64,000 nucleotides of DNA from Salinicola salarius (GCF_003206135.1 NZ_PZJT01000009.1:121387-185386); one strand, 5' to 3'. Counted from the stretch's first letter, positions 1-9,194 are shown. The notes: generated by a model not told the origin, from the letters alone. Program-made: numbers and translations.

Positions 1-509
1 GCCGAGGAGAGCTTGCGAACCACCTGGTTGATCGGGAAGTTCCATGGCGTGAAGGCCGCGACCGGGCCGACCGGCTGGCGGACGACACGCTGCTCGACGC
101 CGGCTGCCCGGGCCGGCACGATGCGCCCGTAGGTCCGGCGGCCTTCTTCCGCCAGCCAGTCGATGGTATCGGCGGCGGCCAGGGTTTCACCGCGTGCCTC
201 GGCCAGCGGCTTGCCCTGTTCCTGGGTCATCAGCCGTGCGATGCCATCGGCGCGTTCGCGCAGCAGCTCGGCCGCCTTGCGCATGATCTTGTAGCGCTCG
301 AACGCGGAAGTGGCGCGCCAGGTCTGGAAGCCGCGTTCGGCGGCGGCCAGGGCAGCGTCGAGATCGCTGGTGGCGGCATGCGCGACCCGGCCGATCACCT
401 CGCCGGTAGCGGGATTGATCACATCGATCTGGCGACCATCCTGGCCTTCGCGCCATTCGCCGTCGATATAGAGTCTTACGTCGGAGTAGGATTGTGTTTC
501 GAGGGACAT
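1..509 (-). CDS. NAD(P)-dependent aldehyde dehydrogenase, N-terminal part
   Basis: The reverse strand reads from an ATG at 509 ([19 protein letters not shown]) to the window edge without a stop, so the catalytic half lies outside. The visible 169 residues contain the family features [12 protein letters not shown], the long helix region ending in [15 protein letters not shown], and the cofactor-binding stretch AAFTPWNFP near residue 160. These fit the succinate-semialdehyde / aldehyde dehydrogenase superfamily, which oxidises aldehydes to acids with NAD(P)+. The tetrad AAFTPWNFP and the overall match favour the GabD-like branch, but the active-site Cys and Glu are not visible, so the substrate is open. 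It lies downstream of stpA on the same strand with a 48 bp gap. Confidence 0.88.
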   Translation of the reverse strand, partial: MSLETQSYSDVRLYIDGEWREGQDGRQIDVINPATGEVIGRVAHAATSDLDAALAAAERGFQTWRATSAFERYKIMRKAAELLRERADGIARLMTQEQGKPLAEARGETLAAADTIDWLAEEGRRTYGRIVPARAAGVEQRVVRQPVGPVAAFTPWNFPINQVVRKLSS

Positions 510-557
510 GCAATGCTCCTTGTGGATGTGTTGTTTGTCGGTGCCATGTGTCGCCGT

Positions 558-1880
558 TCAGCCATCATAACCGCTCGGCGCCGGCTGCGGAGCCGTGCTT
601 GCCCAGCGTGCGGTCAGCGTACAAAAGAAGTCGATGTACTGGCTGTGGCCGTGGGGAAAGATCACGTCCAGCGTCAGCGGATCGTCGGCATCGCTGATCC
701 CTTCCAGCGCCGGCCAGACATCGATATCCGGATTCTCGGCATGGCGTGACAGCCGCTCGATATCCACCCCGGCGCGCCGCACCTCGCCGCCGCTGCTGTC
801 GACGTAGAGCACCCGGTTGCCGCTGTCGAATGCATCCCCCAGCTGCTGGACCAGAGTCAGGAAGCCGCGATCGCTGCCGCCGCGCTGGCGCTCGGCCTGC
901 GGGTCGTCCGGCTGGATGAACGAGGTCACGGTATCCCCGACGCCGACGATACGCGGCATCAACGCGGGATCGAAATGCTCGCGAGCCAGCTGCAGCAGTG
1001 CGGCGTGGTCACGAGGCGCTTCCCGGGCATTGAAGGCCTCGCCCAGTGGGTAGCGGCCGGTATGGCGATGATAGTAGCGGTTGAGGATGACCAGCACGCC
1101 GACTTCCTTGACGGCGCCACGCAGCATCAGCTGGAAGTCAGTGGTGCCGGCGTTGCCGCCACTGCTGCCATCGTCGACGCTCTCCCGCAGGCGCTCGTTG
1201 CCTTGCGCGTCCCGCCCGGCATTGGGGGCGTAGTGGATGAAAAAGGCGTCGTCGAGGCCGGCCTGGCCGGCGGCTTCCAGGCGTTCGCGCATGAAATCGG
1301 CAGCGGCGATCTGCAGCGCTCGATAGCGCGCGGGAGCGTCCCGCCAATGGCGGTAGAAGACGTTGAGGTTGAGTGTCGGCGACGCCAGGTTGTCGAGCAC
1401 CGCAGCGGCGATCAGGTCGCGCCGCACGTCGGCCGGCAAGCCGTAAGGCGGCCGGGACAGCAGCGCGTCGAGAAAAGCCTCGGCCTGAGCGGGGAACGCC
1501 TCGAGGAACGCCAGTTCGGCATCGGTGACGCCGGGATGGCTGACGCTGCCGAAGCGATCCTGCCACTGTACCCCGCCGGCCGCCAGGCCCGGCAGATAGC
1601 AACCCTGTTCGCCGGCTCGGTCGGGCGTCTCGAACAGCGCCTCGACGATGCCGTTCACCCCGCGCGAGCCGATATGCTCGCCATTGGTCAACACGAAGAA
1701 GTGGCCGTCGAGCTGGCGCGCGGCATCGAGATAACGGCGTTCCAGGCGCCGGGTCAACGGGTCGCCGACCAGCCCCATGCAGACGCCGTCCAGATCCTGG
1801 ATGATCAGCAGGTTGTCGGTAGCCGCCAGTTCGTCCAGCAGGCGGGCGTGATCGAGCGAAAAGGGGCGAGTCGGGGGCAT
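558..1880 (-). CDS. stpA: Glucosylglycerol 3-phosphatase (salt tolerance protein StpA)
   Basis: Dephosphorylates glucosylglycerol phosphate to the compatible solute glucosylglycerol, the second step after GgpS; cytoplasmic. The 440-residue product matches the family along its length: QDLDGVCMGLVGDPLTRR near residue 28 (HAD-like DxD nucleophile region), HFFVLTNGEHIGSRGVN, GCYLPGLAAGGVQWQD, GTTDFQLMLRGAVKEVGVL, and GVGDTVTS with RGGSDRGFL towards the C terminus. I chose the ATG at 1880; a TTG two codons upstream is possible and neither has a clear Shine-Dalgarno. No ggpS is visible within the window; it may lie elsewhere. Its presence points to salt-dependent glucosylglycerol synthesis, known from cyanobacteria and some halotolerant proteobacteria. 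Confidence 0.9.
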   Translation of the reverse strand: MPPTRPFSLDHARLLDELAATDNLLIIQDLDGVCMGLVGDPLTRRLERRYLDAARQLDGHFFVLTNGEHIGSRGVNGIVEALFETPDRAGEQGCYLPGLAAGGVQWQDRFGSVSHPGVTDAELAFLEAFPAQAEAFLDALLSRPPYGLPADVRRDLIAAAVLDNLASPTLNLNVFYRHWRDAPARYRALQIAAADFMRERLEAAGQAGLDDAFFIHYAPNAGRDAQGNERLRESVDDGSSGGNAGTTDFQLMLRGAVKEVGVLVILNRYYHRHTGRYPLGEAFNAREAPRDHAALLQLAREHFDPALMPRIVGVGDTVTSFIQPDDPQAERQRGGSDRGFLTLVQQLGDAFDSGNRVLYVDSSGGEVRRAGVDIERLSRHAENPDIDVWPALEGISDADDPLTLDVIFPHGHSQYIDFFCTLTARWASTAPQPAPSGYDG

Positions 1881-2130
1881 GGTCAACGTCTTGTTCGGCG
1901 GCGAATGGCAATGACGCGGAAATCGCGGTTCGCCACCAGTATAACGTCAGGCTTCGAGACGAATAGCCGCGGTTTGCCCGACCGGAAAGCCGCGACTAGG
2001 CTGCTAGGAGTCGTCGTGATCGCAAGACGCATAGGCGATCCAGAAAGCGGCGATCCAGAAAGCGCAACACGTTCACGTCCGGATGGCGTGATGAGAGCCC
2101 GGTCAGGGCAACCTTGGCAAGGAGGCAACG

Positions 2131-2619
2131 ATGTCCAGTCCCGAACACAAGCAGAAGATCTGGAAGCTGATCGAGAAGATCAAGGTCGGCATGTTGGTGA
2201 CCCTCGACGATGGCGTGCCGCGCTCCCGCCCCATGCATCTGGTGCAGGATGCCTACGACGGCAAGCTCTGGTTCTATACGCGACGCAGTGCGGAGAAGAC
2301 GTTCGAGGCGCAGGCCGATCAGGATGTCTGTATTTCCTTTTCGGACCAGGAAGACGGCACTTATGTCTCGATGTCAGGTACGGCACGCCTCAATCACGAT
2401 CCCGAGCTGATCGAGAAATACTGGAACCCGTTCGTGGCAGCCTGGTTTACCGGCGGCAAGGAGGATCCGGATCTCACCATGATGGAGATCGACGTCCATT
2501 TCGGCGAACACTGGCAGTCGCGGGAGAGCAAGACGTTCCAGCTCTACGAATTCGCCAAGGCCAACGTGAAGAAAGACCACCAGCCCAATATTGGCGAGAA
2601 CGAGAAGTTCGGTCACTGA
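2131..2619 (+). CDS. Pyridoxamine 5'-phosphate oxidase-fold general stress protein
   Basis: A 162-residue single-domain split-barrel flavoprotein of the general stress protein 26 group. Recognisable features are KIKVGMLVTLDDGVPRSRPM near residue 14, then LWFYTRRSAEKTFEAQ, and DVCISFSDQ in the core strand. Members bind FMN or FAD, but a physiological substrate is seldom known, so the role is only general stress tolerance by family. The ATG is preceded by a strong AAGGAGG 8 bases upstream. It is monocistronic, with a hairpin terminator directly after the stop. Confidence 0.88.
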   Translation: MSSPEHKQKIWKLIEKIKVGMLVTLDDGVPRSRPMHLVQDAYDGKLWFYTRRSAEKTFEAQADQDVCISFSDQEDGTYVSMSGTARLNHDPELIEKYWNPFVAAWFTGGKEDPDLTMMEIDVHFGEHWQSRESKTFQLYEFAKANVKKDHQPNIGENEKFGH

Positions 2620-2627
2620 AGCTGACC

Positions 2628-2659
2628 GCCGCCAGCATCGATCGGCGCTGGCGGCTTTA
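2628..2659 (+). terminator. Rho-independent terminator after the stress flavoprotein
   Basis: A 9 bp perfect stem (GCCGCCAGC at 2628-2636 and GCTGGCGGC at 2647-2655) is followed by TTTAT. It sits 9 bases after the upstream stop codon. Confidence 0.65.
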
Positions 2660-2732
2660 TGCATTCCAGATCATTGACAGTAACGCGCCAAGTCAGGATA
2701 AAGAGTCCTCATTAGTCACATAGCGACCCCCC

Positions 2733-3770
2733 ATGTTTCTGCTGACGGCATTCGTCGTTCTCTCGATCGGTTTCTCCTTTGTCTGTTCGGTGCTGGAAGC
2801 CGCGCTGCTCTCGCTGACGCCAAGCTATATCGCGCAGCTCAAGGACTCCCGTCCCAAACTCCACGACAAGCTCAACAAGCTCAAGTCCAATATCGACCGC
2901 CCGCTGGCGGCGATTCTGACGCTCAACACCATCGCGCATACCGTCGGTGCGACCGGTGTCGGTGCGCAGGTATCGATCGTCTTTGGTGACGCCCACGTGG
3001 CGATCGCTTCGGCGCTGATGACGTTCGGCATCCTGGTGTTCTCGGAGATCATTCCCAAGACCATTGGCGCGACCTATTGGCGAGCGCTGGCGCCGTTGCT
3101 GCCGCGCATCCTGAACATCATGGTACGCACGCTGCTGCCGTTCATCTGGCTTTCCGAGATGATCACCAACCGTATCGCCAAGAACGAGAACGATGTCGAC
3201 ATGCGCGGCGAGATCAAGGCGCTGGCGCGTATCGGGCTCGACGAGCAGGCGCTGGACCCGGACGAAACGCGCACTATTACCAACATTCTCAACCTGCACG
3301 AGATCCCGGTGAAGAGCGTGATGACGCCGCGGACGGTGTGCGAGACGGTAACGCCGGACATGACCGTGGCCGAGTTCGATCAGCGTTACGGCAAGACTCA
3401 GTTCACGCGCTTTCCGGTCATGGATGGCGCCGAGGATGCGCTGGGTTACGTGCACAAGGCGGATACCTACCACGCCGAGGACGGAGAGACGCTGAAATCG
3501 GTGATGCATCCGGTGGCTATCGTCGACGAAGCCGATAGCGTCGAACACGTCTTCACCGCGATGCTCAAGGACCACAACCATCTGCGCGTGGTCTACGACG
3601 ACCACGGCAACTGGGTGGGCCTGATCACTATGGAAGACGTGATCGAGACGATCCTGGGGCAGGATATCGTCGACGAGACCGACAACGTGCATAACCTGCG
3701 CAAGTACGCCAAGCAGCGCTGGCTGAAGCGGATCAAGCGCGGCGAATCCGCCCAGCCGCCGCCGGGCTGA
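2733..3770 (+). CDS. CNNM/CBS-domain transporter (CorB/CorC-HlyC family)
   Basis: A 345-residue inner-membrane protein. Residues 1-140 form the DUF21/CNNM transmembrane domain, with the characteristic SVLEAALLSLTPSYIAQL start, GVGAQVSIVFG, and FGILVFSEIIPKTIGATYW. A cytosolic CBS pair follows (about 190-310, including VKSVMTPR and GNWVGLITMEDVIETILG). The family is linked to Mg2+/Co2+ transport; older annotations say hemolysin. There is no C-terminal CorC_HlyC domain, so it is the short form. No strong Shine-Dalgarno precedes the ATG. It converges on the phn operon. Confidence 0.9.
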   Translation: MFLLTAFVVLSIGFSFVCSVLEAALLSLTPSYIAQLKDSRPKLHDKLNKLKSNIDRPLAAILTLNTIAHTVGATGVGAQVSIVFGDAHVAIASALMTFGILVFSEIIPKTIGATYWRALAPLLPRILNIMVRTLLPFIWLSEMITNRIAKNENDVDMRGEIKALARIGLDEQALDPDETRTITNILNLHEIPVKSVMTPRTVCETVTPDMTVAEFDQRYGKTQFTRFPVMDGAEDALGYVHKADTYHAEDGETLKSVMHPVAIVDEADSVEHVFTAMLKDHNHLRVVYDDHGNWVGLITMEDVIETILGQDIVDETDNVHNLRKYAKQRWLKRIKRGESAQPPPG

Positions 3771-3798
3771 TGTTGATGATCGATAGCCCGGCGCGCGA

Positions 3799-4611
3799 TC
3801 AGATGACCTTCTTGCGTAGCCAGGCCGCCAAGGCCTCGCCCAGGATGACCAGCACGATGATCGCCAGCAGGATGGTGGCGACGGTCTGCCAGGCCAGGGT
3901 GTCGATGGCGCCCTGGAGAATCACGCCGATGCCGCCGGCGCCGACCAGACCCAGCACGGTCGACTCGCGCAGGTTGATGTCCCAGCGCAGGATGCCGACC
4001 GCGAAGAAGGTAGGAATCACCTGCGGCACGATGGCGTAGAGCACTACCTTGGCCCGCGACGCGCCGGTCGCTTCCAGCGCCTCTACCGGGCGACGGTCGA
4101 TCTCCTCGATCGCCTCGCCCAGCAGCTTGCCGAGAAAGCCGATCGACCGGAACATGATCGCGATGATCCCGGCCAGCACGCCGGGGCCGAAGATCGCCAC
4201 GAACAGCAGCGCCCAGATCAGCGTGTTGACCGACCGGCTCGAGACCAGAATGAAACGGCCCAGCCACAGCGTGAAACGGTTGGGCGTCGTGTTCTGGGCC
4301 GCGATGTAGGCAATCGGCAGCGACATGAACACGGCGACGAAGGTGGCGATCGTGGCGATGTTGAGCGTCTCGACCAGCGCCCAAAGAATGGCATGCAGAT
4401 TGCTCACGTCCGGCGGCACCATGCGGCCGAACAGGTCGCCGACCTGGGCGGGAGCATCCCATACCCAAGGCCAGATGATATCGATGCTCTCCACTGCCCA
4501 GACTACGGCGGCAACCACCGCCAACAGCGTGACGAAGCGCTTCCAGCGTTGTTGCGGGGTATAGCGCGCCCAGGTGCGTTCGGCAACGGTCGGGGTCGTT
4601 CGCATGGTCAT
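3799..4611 (-). CDS. phnE: Phosphonate-type ABC transporter permease (second PhnE)
   Basis: A 270-residue inner-membrane permease, last gene of the phnDCEE operon. It has about six hydrophobic segments. The cytoplasmic coupling loop EEIDRRPVEALEATGASRAKVVLYAIVPQV lies at about 155-185, followed by NLRESTVLGLVGAGGIG, both diagnostic of the PhnE/PtxC group. Its start overlaps the stop of the preceding permease by four bases (ATGA), so the two are translationally coupled and probably form a heterodimeric channel. The substrate could be phosphonate, phosphite or a phosphate ester; no catabolic gene is visible to decide. Confidence 0.9.
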   Translation of the reverse strand: MTMRTTPTVAERTWARYTPQQRWKRFVTLLAVVAAVVWAVESIDIIWPWVWDAPAQVGDLFGRMVPPDVSNLHAILWALVETLNIATIATFVAVFMSLPIAYIAAQNTTPNRFTLWLGRFILVSSRSVNTLIWALLFVAIFGPGVLAGIIAIMFRSIGFLGKLLGEAIEEIDRRPVEALEATGASRAKVVLYAIVPQVIPTFFAVGILRWDINLRESTVLGLVGAGGIGVILQGAIDTLAWQTVATILLAIIVLVILGEALAAWLRKKVI

Positions 4612-5426
4612 CCGATGTTCCTCCTGATCCGACCGCTGACCGCTTCACTGACCAGAATCACGCCGATGATCACCATCGTGATCGCCAGCGCAAAGTCGTA
4701 ATCGTAGCGGCCGAAGGCATTCATCAGCGTGGAGCCGATACCGCCGGCGCCGACGATGCCGACCACTGCCGAGGCGCGCAGATTGCTGTCGAGCTGATAG
4801 ATGCCGAGGCCGATCTGGCGCGGCATGATCTGCGGCAGCACGGCGAACTGCAGCACGCTGATATAGGGTGTGCCGCTGGCGCGCAGCGCTTCCACCTGCC
4901 CCCAGTCGATCTCCTCGATGCGCTCGGCCAGCATCTTGGCGACGAAGCCGATCGAGTAGAGCGTCAGGGTCAGAATGCCGGCCACCGGGCCGAAGCCGAC
5001 CGCCTTGACGAACAGGATCGCCACGATCACCGGGTGAAAGCTGCGTGCCACGATGATGATCGCCCGGCCCAGCAGATAGATCGGCTTGGCGGCGATGTTG
5101 CGCGCCGCCATGAACGCGATGGGCACGCTCAGCGCGAGGCCCAGCAGCGTCGCCAGAATGGCGATCTGCAAGCTTTCGAGAAAGCCGTCGATCAACAGCT
5201 CGTAACGGTCGAAGTTGGGCGGGAAGGCACCGGAGAAGATCCGCGCGGCGCGGGTCATGCCCTGGCTGATGCGATCGAGATCGAATGGCAGAATCGAGAT
5301 CGCCCATATGGCATAGATCGCGACACCGATGACCAGACCCCAGCGCAGCAGCGGGTTGGCGATGAACGGCGGCTTGCGCCAGTGTCGGCGCGATGACGGG
5401 GCTTCCCGTTCGGCTCTCGTGCTCAT
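4608..5426 (-). CDS. phnE: Phosphonate-type ABC transporter permease (first PhnE)
   Basis: A 272-residue permease paired with the downstream copy. A charged N-terminal tail of about 25 residues precedes the first membrane segment (WGLVIGVAIYAIWAISIL). The coupling motif EEIDWGQVEALRASGTPYISVLQFAVLPQI lies near 175-205, then NLRASAVVGIVGAGGIGSTL. It overlaps both neighbours by ATGA, indicating one transcript with coupled translation. In families with two PhnE genes the permeases are thought to form the pore as a heterodimer. Confidence 0.9.
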   Translation of the reverse strand: MSTRAEREAPSSRRHWRKPPFIANPLLRWGLVIGVAIYAIWAISILPFDLDRISQGMTRAARIFSGAFPPNFDRYELLIDGFLESLQIAILATLLGLALSVPIAFMAARNIAAKPIYLLGRAIIIVARSFHPVIVAILFVKAVGFGPVAGILTLTLYSIGFVAKMLAERIEEIDWGQVEALRASGTPYISVLQFAVLPQIMPRQIGLGIYQLDSNLRASAVVGIVGAGGIGSTLMNAFGRYDYDFALAITMVIIGVILVSEAVSGRIRRNIG

Positions 5427-6220
5427 GACGTGACCGCCCGAGTCTGCGCCGGGCCAGCGTCGGCTTGCTGGCGCTCCTCGCCCGGCGTGCCGCTGTAGAC
5501 GGCATCCATCGCTTCCTGATCCAGATCGGCCGGGACGCCGTCGAAGATCAGCTTGCCGAAACGCATGCCGACGATACGCTGGGTGTACTCCCGCGCCTCG
5601 GCCACGTTATGGATATTGATCAGCACCGGTAGCGACAGCTCCTGGGACAGGTTCTGCAGAAGCTCCATGATCTGGCGCGAGCTGACCGGGTCCAGCGATG
5701 CAGTGGGTTCGTCGGCCAGCAGAATTTCCGGTTGCTGCATCAGCGCACGCACCACACCGACACGCTGGCGTTCGCCGCCGGAAAGCGCGTCGGCGCGCTT
5801 GCTGGCGTAATGTGCGATGCCGACGCGCTCCATCAGGTGATAGGCGCGTTCGATGTCCTCCGCCGGATACTTGCGCAGCGCCGCGCGCCAGTAGGGGATG
5901 TAGCCCAGGCGCCCGCACTGGACGTTCTCCATCACCGTCAGCCGGTCCACCAGATTGAAGCCCTGGAAGATCATCCCGATCCGTCGGCGCGCCTTGCGCA
6001 GCTCTTCCCGTCCGAGACGCGTGAGTTCCAGGCCGTTGAGCTCGATGCTGCCTTCCGTAGGCTCCACCAGCCGGTTGATGCAGCGCAGCAGGGTGCTCTT
6101 GCCCGCCCCGGAAGCCCCGATGATCGACACCACCGATTCGCCGGGAACGTCGAGATCGAGCCCGCGCAGCACCGGTTCGCCATGGCCGTACCGTTTGACC
6201 AGATTCTGAATGCGCAGCAT
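5423..6220 (-). CDS. phnC: Phosphonate-type ABC transporter ATP-binding protein
   Basis: A 265-residue ATPase that energises the PhnDCEE importer at the cytoplasmic face. Walker A is GASGAGKST near residue 38, the signature is LSGGERQRVGVVRAL near 145, and Walker B ILLADEPTASLD follows. The insert with FQGFNLVDRLTVMENVQCGRLGYIP is typical of PhnC. I chose the ATG at 6220 (MLRIQNLVKRYG) because AGAGGA lies just upstream; a longer reading to 6256 lacks homology. It overlaps the first permease by four bases and follows phnD with a 66 bp gap. Confidence 0.92.
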   Translation of the reverse strand: MLRIQNLVKRYGHGEPVLRGLDLDVPGESVVSIIGASGAGKSTLLRCINRLVEPTEGSIELNGLELTRLGREELRKARRRIGMIFQGFNLVDRLTVMENVQCGRLGYIPYWRAALRKYPAEDIERAYHLMERVGIAHYASKRADALSGGERQRVGVVRALMQQPEILLADEPTASLDPVSSRQIMELLQNLSQELSLPVLINIHNVAEAREYTQRIVGMRFGKLIFDGVPADLDQEAMDAVYSGTPGEERQQADAGPAQTRAVTS

Positions 6221-6286
6221 GGAAGATCCTCTTCTGACGGCGCCATCGCCTTTCATGGCGGGCGGCGCCGTCTGGCGTTGGCAGGC

Positions 6287-7297
6287 TTATTCGACGTTTT
6301 CCTGGGAGTAGACGACGCCGTTGGCATCCTGGATGTCGCGTATCACTTCCCAATCCTTCTGATAGGTGACCGGCACGAACTTGGTCACGCCGTCGAATTC
6401 CTCGCCCAGCTCGGTCCCTTTCATGTCGAAGCTGAAGAAGGCTTCCTTGATCTTGTCGATCAGTTCGGGCTTGAGGTTGTGGGCATAGGTATAGGAGGTG
6501 GTAGGGAAGCGCTTGGATTCGAACACGATCTTGACCTCTTCCGGGTCGTAGAGCCCGCGCTCGGCCATGCGATCGACCACTTCGGAGGCGACCGGTGCGG
6601 CGTCGTAGTCACCCGCGACTACGCCCAGCATCGATTGGTCGTGAGAGCCCGAGTAGACCACTTCGTAATCCTCGTCCGGGGTGATGCCCTGCTTGGGGAA
6701 CAGCGCGCGAGGCGCCAGATTGCCGGAGTTGGAAGTGGGCGAAGTGTGCGCCACGCGCTTGCCCTTGAGATCGCTCAGCTCGTCGATGCCGCTGTCCTTG
6801 CGGGTATAGACCTGCAGGGTGTAGCCGAATTCGCCGTCGTCGCTGCCCATGATCGCGAAAGGCACGGCACCGGCCAGATTGACCGCGAACGGCGTCGGCC
6901 CGGTGGAGAAGCCGGCGACCTGAATGCGGCCGCTGCGCATCGCCTCGATTTCTGCCGCATTGGACTGCACAGCATAGAAACGCACGTCCTTCCCGGTCTC
7001 CTCGCGCAGATGCTCGATGAACGGTTCCCAGATATCGGCATAGATTGCCGGATCCTCGACCGGGGTGTAGGCGAAGACCAGCGGATCGGGATCGAGATAC
7101 TGGGATTCGTCGCTCGGCGCGTCGGCGACCAGATCGCCATTGGCGTCGCAGTACATCGGCGCCAGATCGCCGCGCTGTGGGCACTCTTCAGCGGCCTGGG
7201 CCGTGAAGGCAAGGCCGCAGCCGAGCGTCAGCGTGGTCAAGAGCGAGAGGGGCAGGCGTAGCGAGCGAGATTTGGATCGTTTGAGGCGTCGTAGCAT
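6287..7297 (-). CDS. phnD: Phosphate/phosphite/phosphonate ABC transporter substrate-binding protein
   Basis: A 336-residue periplasmic binding protein heading the operon. The N terminus has a basic region and a hydrophobic core ending AFTAQAAEE, a Sec signal peptide. The mature part carries family landmarks: PLVFAYTPVEDPAIYADIWEPF, IQVAGFSTGPTPFAVN, and ALKGKRVAHTSPTSNSGNLAPR-like text (here SDLKGKRVAHTSPTSNSGN), where the TSNSG serines bind the oxyanion. About 35 acidic residues, including two cysteines (EECPQRG and MYCDANGD), precede the first strand. The start at 7297 has AGGAG 8 bases upstream. A candidate Pho box lies about 80 bp further upstream. Confidence 0.9.
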   Translation of the reverse strand: MLRRLKRSKSRSLRLPLSLLTTLTLGCGLAFTAQAAEECPQRGDLAPMYCDANGDLVADAPSDESQYLDPDPLVFAYTPVEDPAIYADIWEPFIEHLREETGKDVRFYAVQSNAAEIEAMRSGRIQVAGFSTGPTPFAVNLAGAVPFAIMGSDDGEFGYTLQVYTRKDSGIDELSDLKGKRVAHTSPTSNSGNLAPRALFPKQGITPDEDYEVVYSGSHDQSMLGVVAGDYDAAPVASEVVDRMAERGLYDPEEVKIVFESKRFPTTSYTYAHNLKPELIDKIKEAFFSFDMKGTELGEEFDGVTKFVPVTYQKDWEVIRDIQDANGVVYSQENVE

Positions 7298-7375
7298 GGC
7301 GAAATCTCCTGAGACGGAGGTTGTTATAAGCGACACCGACCGCGCGATCTTGTATGTCTCGTTAGGCCGCGTTCA

Positions 7376-7393
7376 GTGTCATGGTTTTGTCAC
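7376..7393 (+). promoter_or_regulatory. Candidate PhoB binding site (Pho box)
   Basis: Two direct heptamers, GTGTCAT at 7376-7382 and TTGTCAC at 7387-7393, are separated by four bases. This is the spacing and near-sequence of the PhoB consensus repeat CTGTCAT. It lies 79 bp upstream of phnD, a gene group commonly controlled by phosphate starvation. The repeats read on the strand opposite to phnD, and a possible phnD -10 (TATAAC, 7328-7323) is about 48 bp away, so the arrangement is not textbook. Confidence 0.4.
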
Positions 7394-7579
7394 AGTGTGG
7401 GCAAAATCTGCCAAAAAGCGCATTCGACTTTCGCTAATAACGGCATTGATGTTCGTTTCCGAGCAAAGAGCGGCAAGGATGTTGTTTTTTTCCAAATATA
7501 TATTGCTCGCTTGCGCTGATTTTCATACCAGCCTGCCCGGCGTTGGCCTGCTGATTCATGCGCCTCTCCGGTCGATGCC

Positions 7580-7606
7580 TAAAATCTCGGTCGATGCGGT
7601 CGATAG
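7580..7606 (+). promoter_or_regulatory. Sigma-28 (FliA) promoter for the chemoreceptor gene
   Basis: TAAAATCT (7580-7587), an 11 base spacer and GTCGATAG (7599-7606) match the sigma-28 consensus TAAAGTTT-N11-GCCGATAA at 6 of 8 positions in each half with exact spacing. It is 101 bp upstream of the chemoreceptor ATG and on its strand, which is the expected class of target. The rest of the 7298-7707 intergenic stretch holds no gene that I can see. Confidence 0.65.
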
Positions 7607-7707
7607 TAGTGGCAACGTACTCAGGATTTAGGCATTTCATGCGCGTACTCACCGAACCGCCAATGGCTCGCAAAGCGCTCGACGAACCGTAAAAAGGAAC
7701 GCAGGAC

Positions 7708-9033
7708 ATGCCCCTATTTCGTTCGCCGCACCACCATGAAGCCGTGCTCGATGCGATTCATCGCGCCATGGCGGTCATCGAGTTCTCCCTCGACGGCACC
7801 ATCCTTTCCGCCAACACCAATTTTCTCGACATCACCGGCTTCGATGCCGATGACTTGATCGGCCAGCACCATCGCCGACTCTGCGATCCCGAGCTGATCG
7901 CGAGCCGGGAGTACGCGGCCTTCTGGGAGCGACTGCGTCAGGGCGAGTTCATCGCCGGGCGCTTCAAGCGCAGAACCTGCGACGGCCGCGCGCTGTGGCT
8001 GGAGGCCTCCTACAATCCGGTCATCGATCGCCATGGCAAGGTCATCCGGGTGGTCAAGACGGCGATCGACATTACCGCGCGGGTACGTGACGAGCAGGAC
8101 ATGCACAGCCGGCTCAGCGCCATCGACCGGTCCATGGCGGTCATCGAGTTCACCCCGGACGGGTACATCCTCAACGCCAACGCCAATTTGTTGAGCACGG
8201 TGGGCTACGCGCTCGATGAAATCCAGGGGAAGCATCATCGAATCTTCTGTGAGCGCGACTATGCCGCCAGCCAGGCGTACCGCGACTTCTGGACCCACCT
8301 GAACGCCGGCGAATTCATGTCGGGACAGTTCAAGCGACTCGACAAGCAAGGCCGGACGCTGTGGCTCGAAGCGAGCTACAACCCGGTCTTCGATGCCGAG
8401 GGGCGGCTCTACAAGGTGGTCAAGTTCGCCACCAATATCACCGACCGCGTGACACGTGAAAACGAAAGCACCCGGATGGCCTATCGCATCTCGTCGAATA
8501 CGGAAACTTCCGCCAACGACGGCTCTCGCATCATCAACGAGACCATCACTGAAATTCGTCGTATCGCCAGTCAGGTAGCGACCACGTCGCAGCAGCTCGA
8601 TACCCTGGCGCAGCGCTCGACCGACATCAATGCGGTGATCGAAAGCATTCGCGAGATCGCCGAGCAGACCAACCTGCTGGCACTCAACGCCGCCATCGAA
8701 GCGGCCCGCGCCGGTGAACATGGTCGTGGTTTCGCGGTGGTGTCCCACGAAGTACGCCAGCTGTCGATACGCACCTCGCAAGCCACCCGCGACATTGCCG
8801 CCACCATCGCCAGCCTGCGCAACCTCACCCAGGAGGTGAGCGGCGGCATGCAGGCCTGTCTAGGCAGCGTGGAAAACGGCGTTCGCATGGCGGGTGAGGC
8901 GGGCAATGCCATCGACAGGATTCGCGCCGGAGCCAACGACGTCGTCAGTGCCATCGCCCACGTTGCCTCGACGCTGCACGACCTCGAAGCCTCCAAAGGT
9001 CCGGCGTCCGCGCCGACCACCGCGCGCGCCTGA
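7708..9033 (+). CDS. Soluble methyl-accepting chemotaxis protein with two PAS domains (BdlA-like)
   Basis: A 441-residue cytoplasmic receptor with no transmembrane segment. Two homologous PAS units occupy about 12-130 and 135-255; each carries AVIEF, a GKHHR/GQHHR element, GEF..G.FKR and [10 protein letters not shown], so they arose by duplication. The MCP signalling hairpin follows, with the conserved tip [24 protein letters not shown] near residue 330, which contacts CheA/CheW. This architecture and length resemble the biofilm-dispersion receptor BdlA and Aer-2-like energy sensors. The conserved haem or flavin ligand cannot be settled by eye. Expression fits the sigma-28 site upstream; GGAACGCAGGAC precedes the ATG. 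Confidence 0.92.
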   Translation: MPLFRSPHHHEAVLDAIHRAMAVIEFSLDGTILSANTNFLDITGFDADDLIGQHHRRLCDPELIASREYAAFWERLRQGEFIAGRFKRRTCDGRALWLEASYNPVIDRHGKVIRVVKTAIDITARVRDEQDMHSRLSAIDRSMAVIEFTPDGYILNANANLLSTVGYALDEIQGKHHRIFCERDYAASQAYRDFWTHLNAGEFMSGQFKRLDKQGRTLWLEASYNPVFDAEGRLYKVVKFATNITDRVTRENESTRMAYRISSNTETSANDGSRIINETITEIRRIASQVATTSQQLDTLAQRSTDINAVIESIREIAEQTNLLALNAAIEAARAGEHGRGFAVVSHEVRQLSIRTSQATRDIAATIASLRNLTQEVSGGMQACLGSVENGVRMAGEAGNAIDRIRAGANDVVSAIAHVASTLHDLEASKGPASAPTTARA

Positions 9034-9194
9034 GATATCCGCTCACTGCCGTTTCGCACCGGCCTGTAGGAGCAAATGGTTGGCCCCGCTCGAATCGGCG
9101 GGTATTGCTCGCGGCTGCCGGTCGGGGAGAGGCATTGCCAAACAATTATTAGCCAGCTACATTTTTGCCATCATTCATCCCAGGAAGCGCATTC

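Noticed and set aside
3762..3812. GCCGGGCT ... AGCCCGGC inverted repeat between the CNNM gene and phnE
   Set aside because: The loop is long, part of the stem lies in the coding region, and no T run follows in either direction, so I did not call a terminator.
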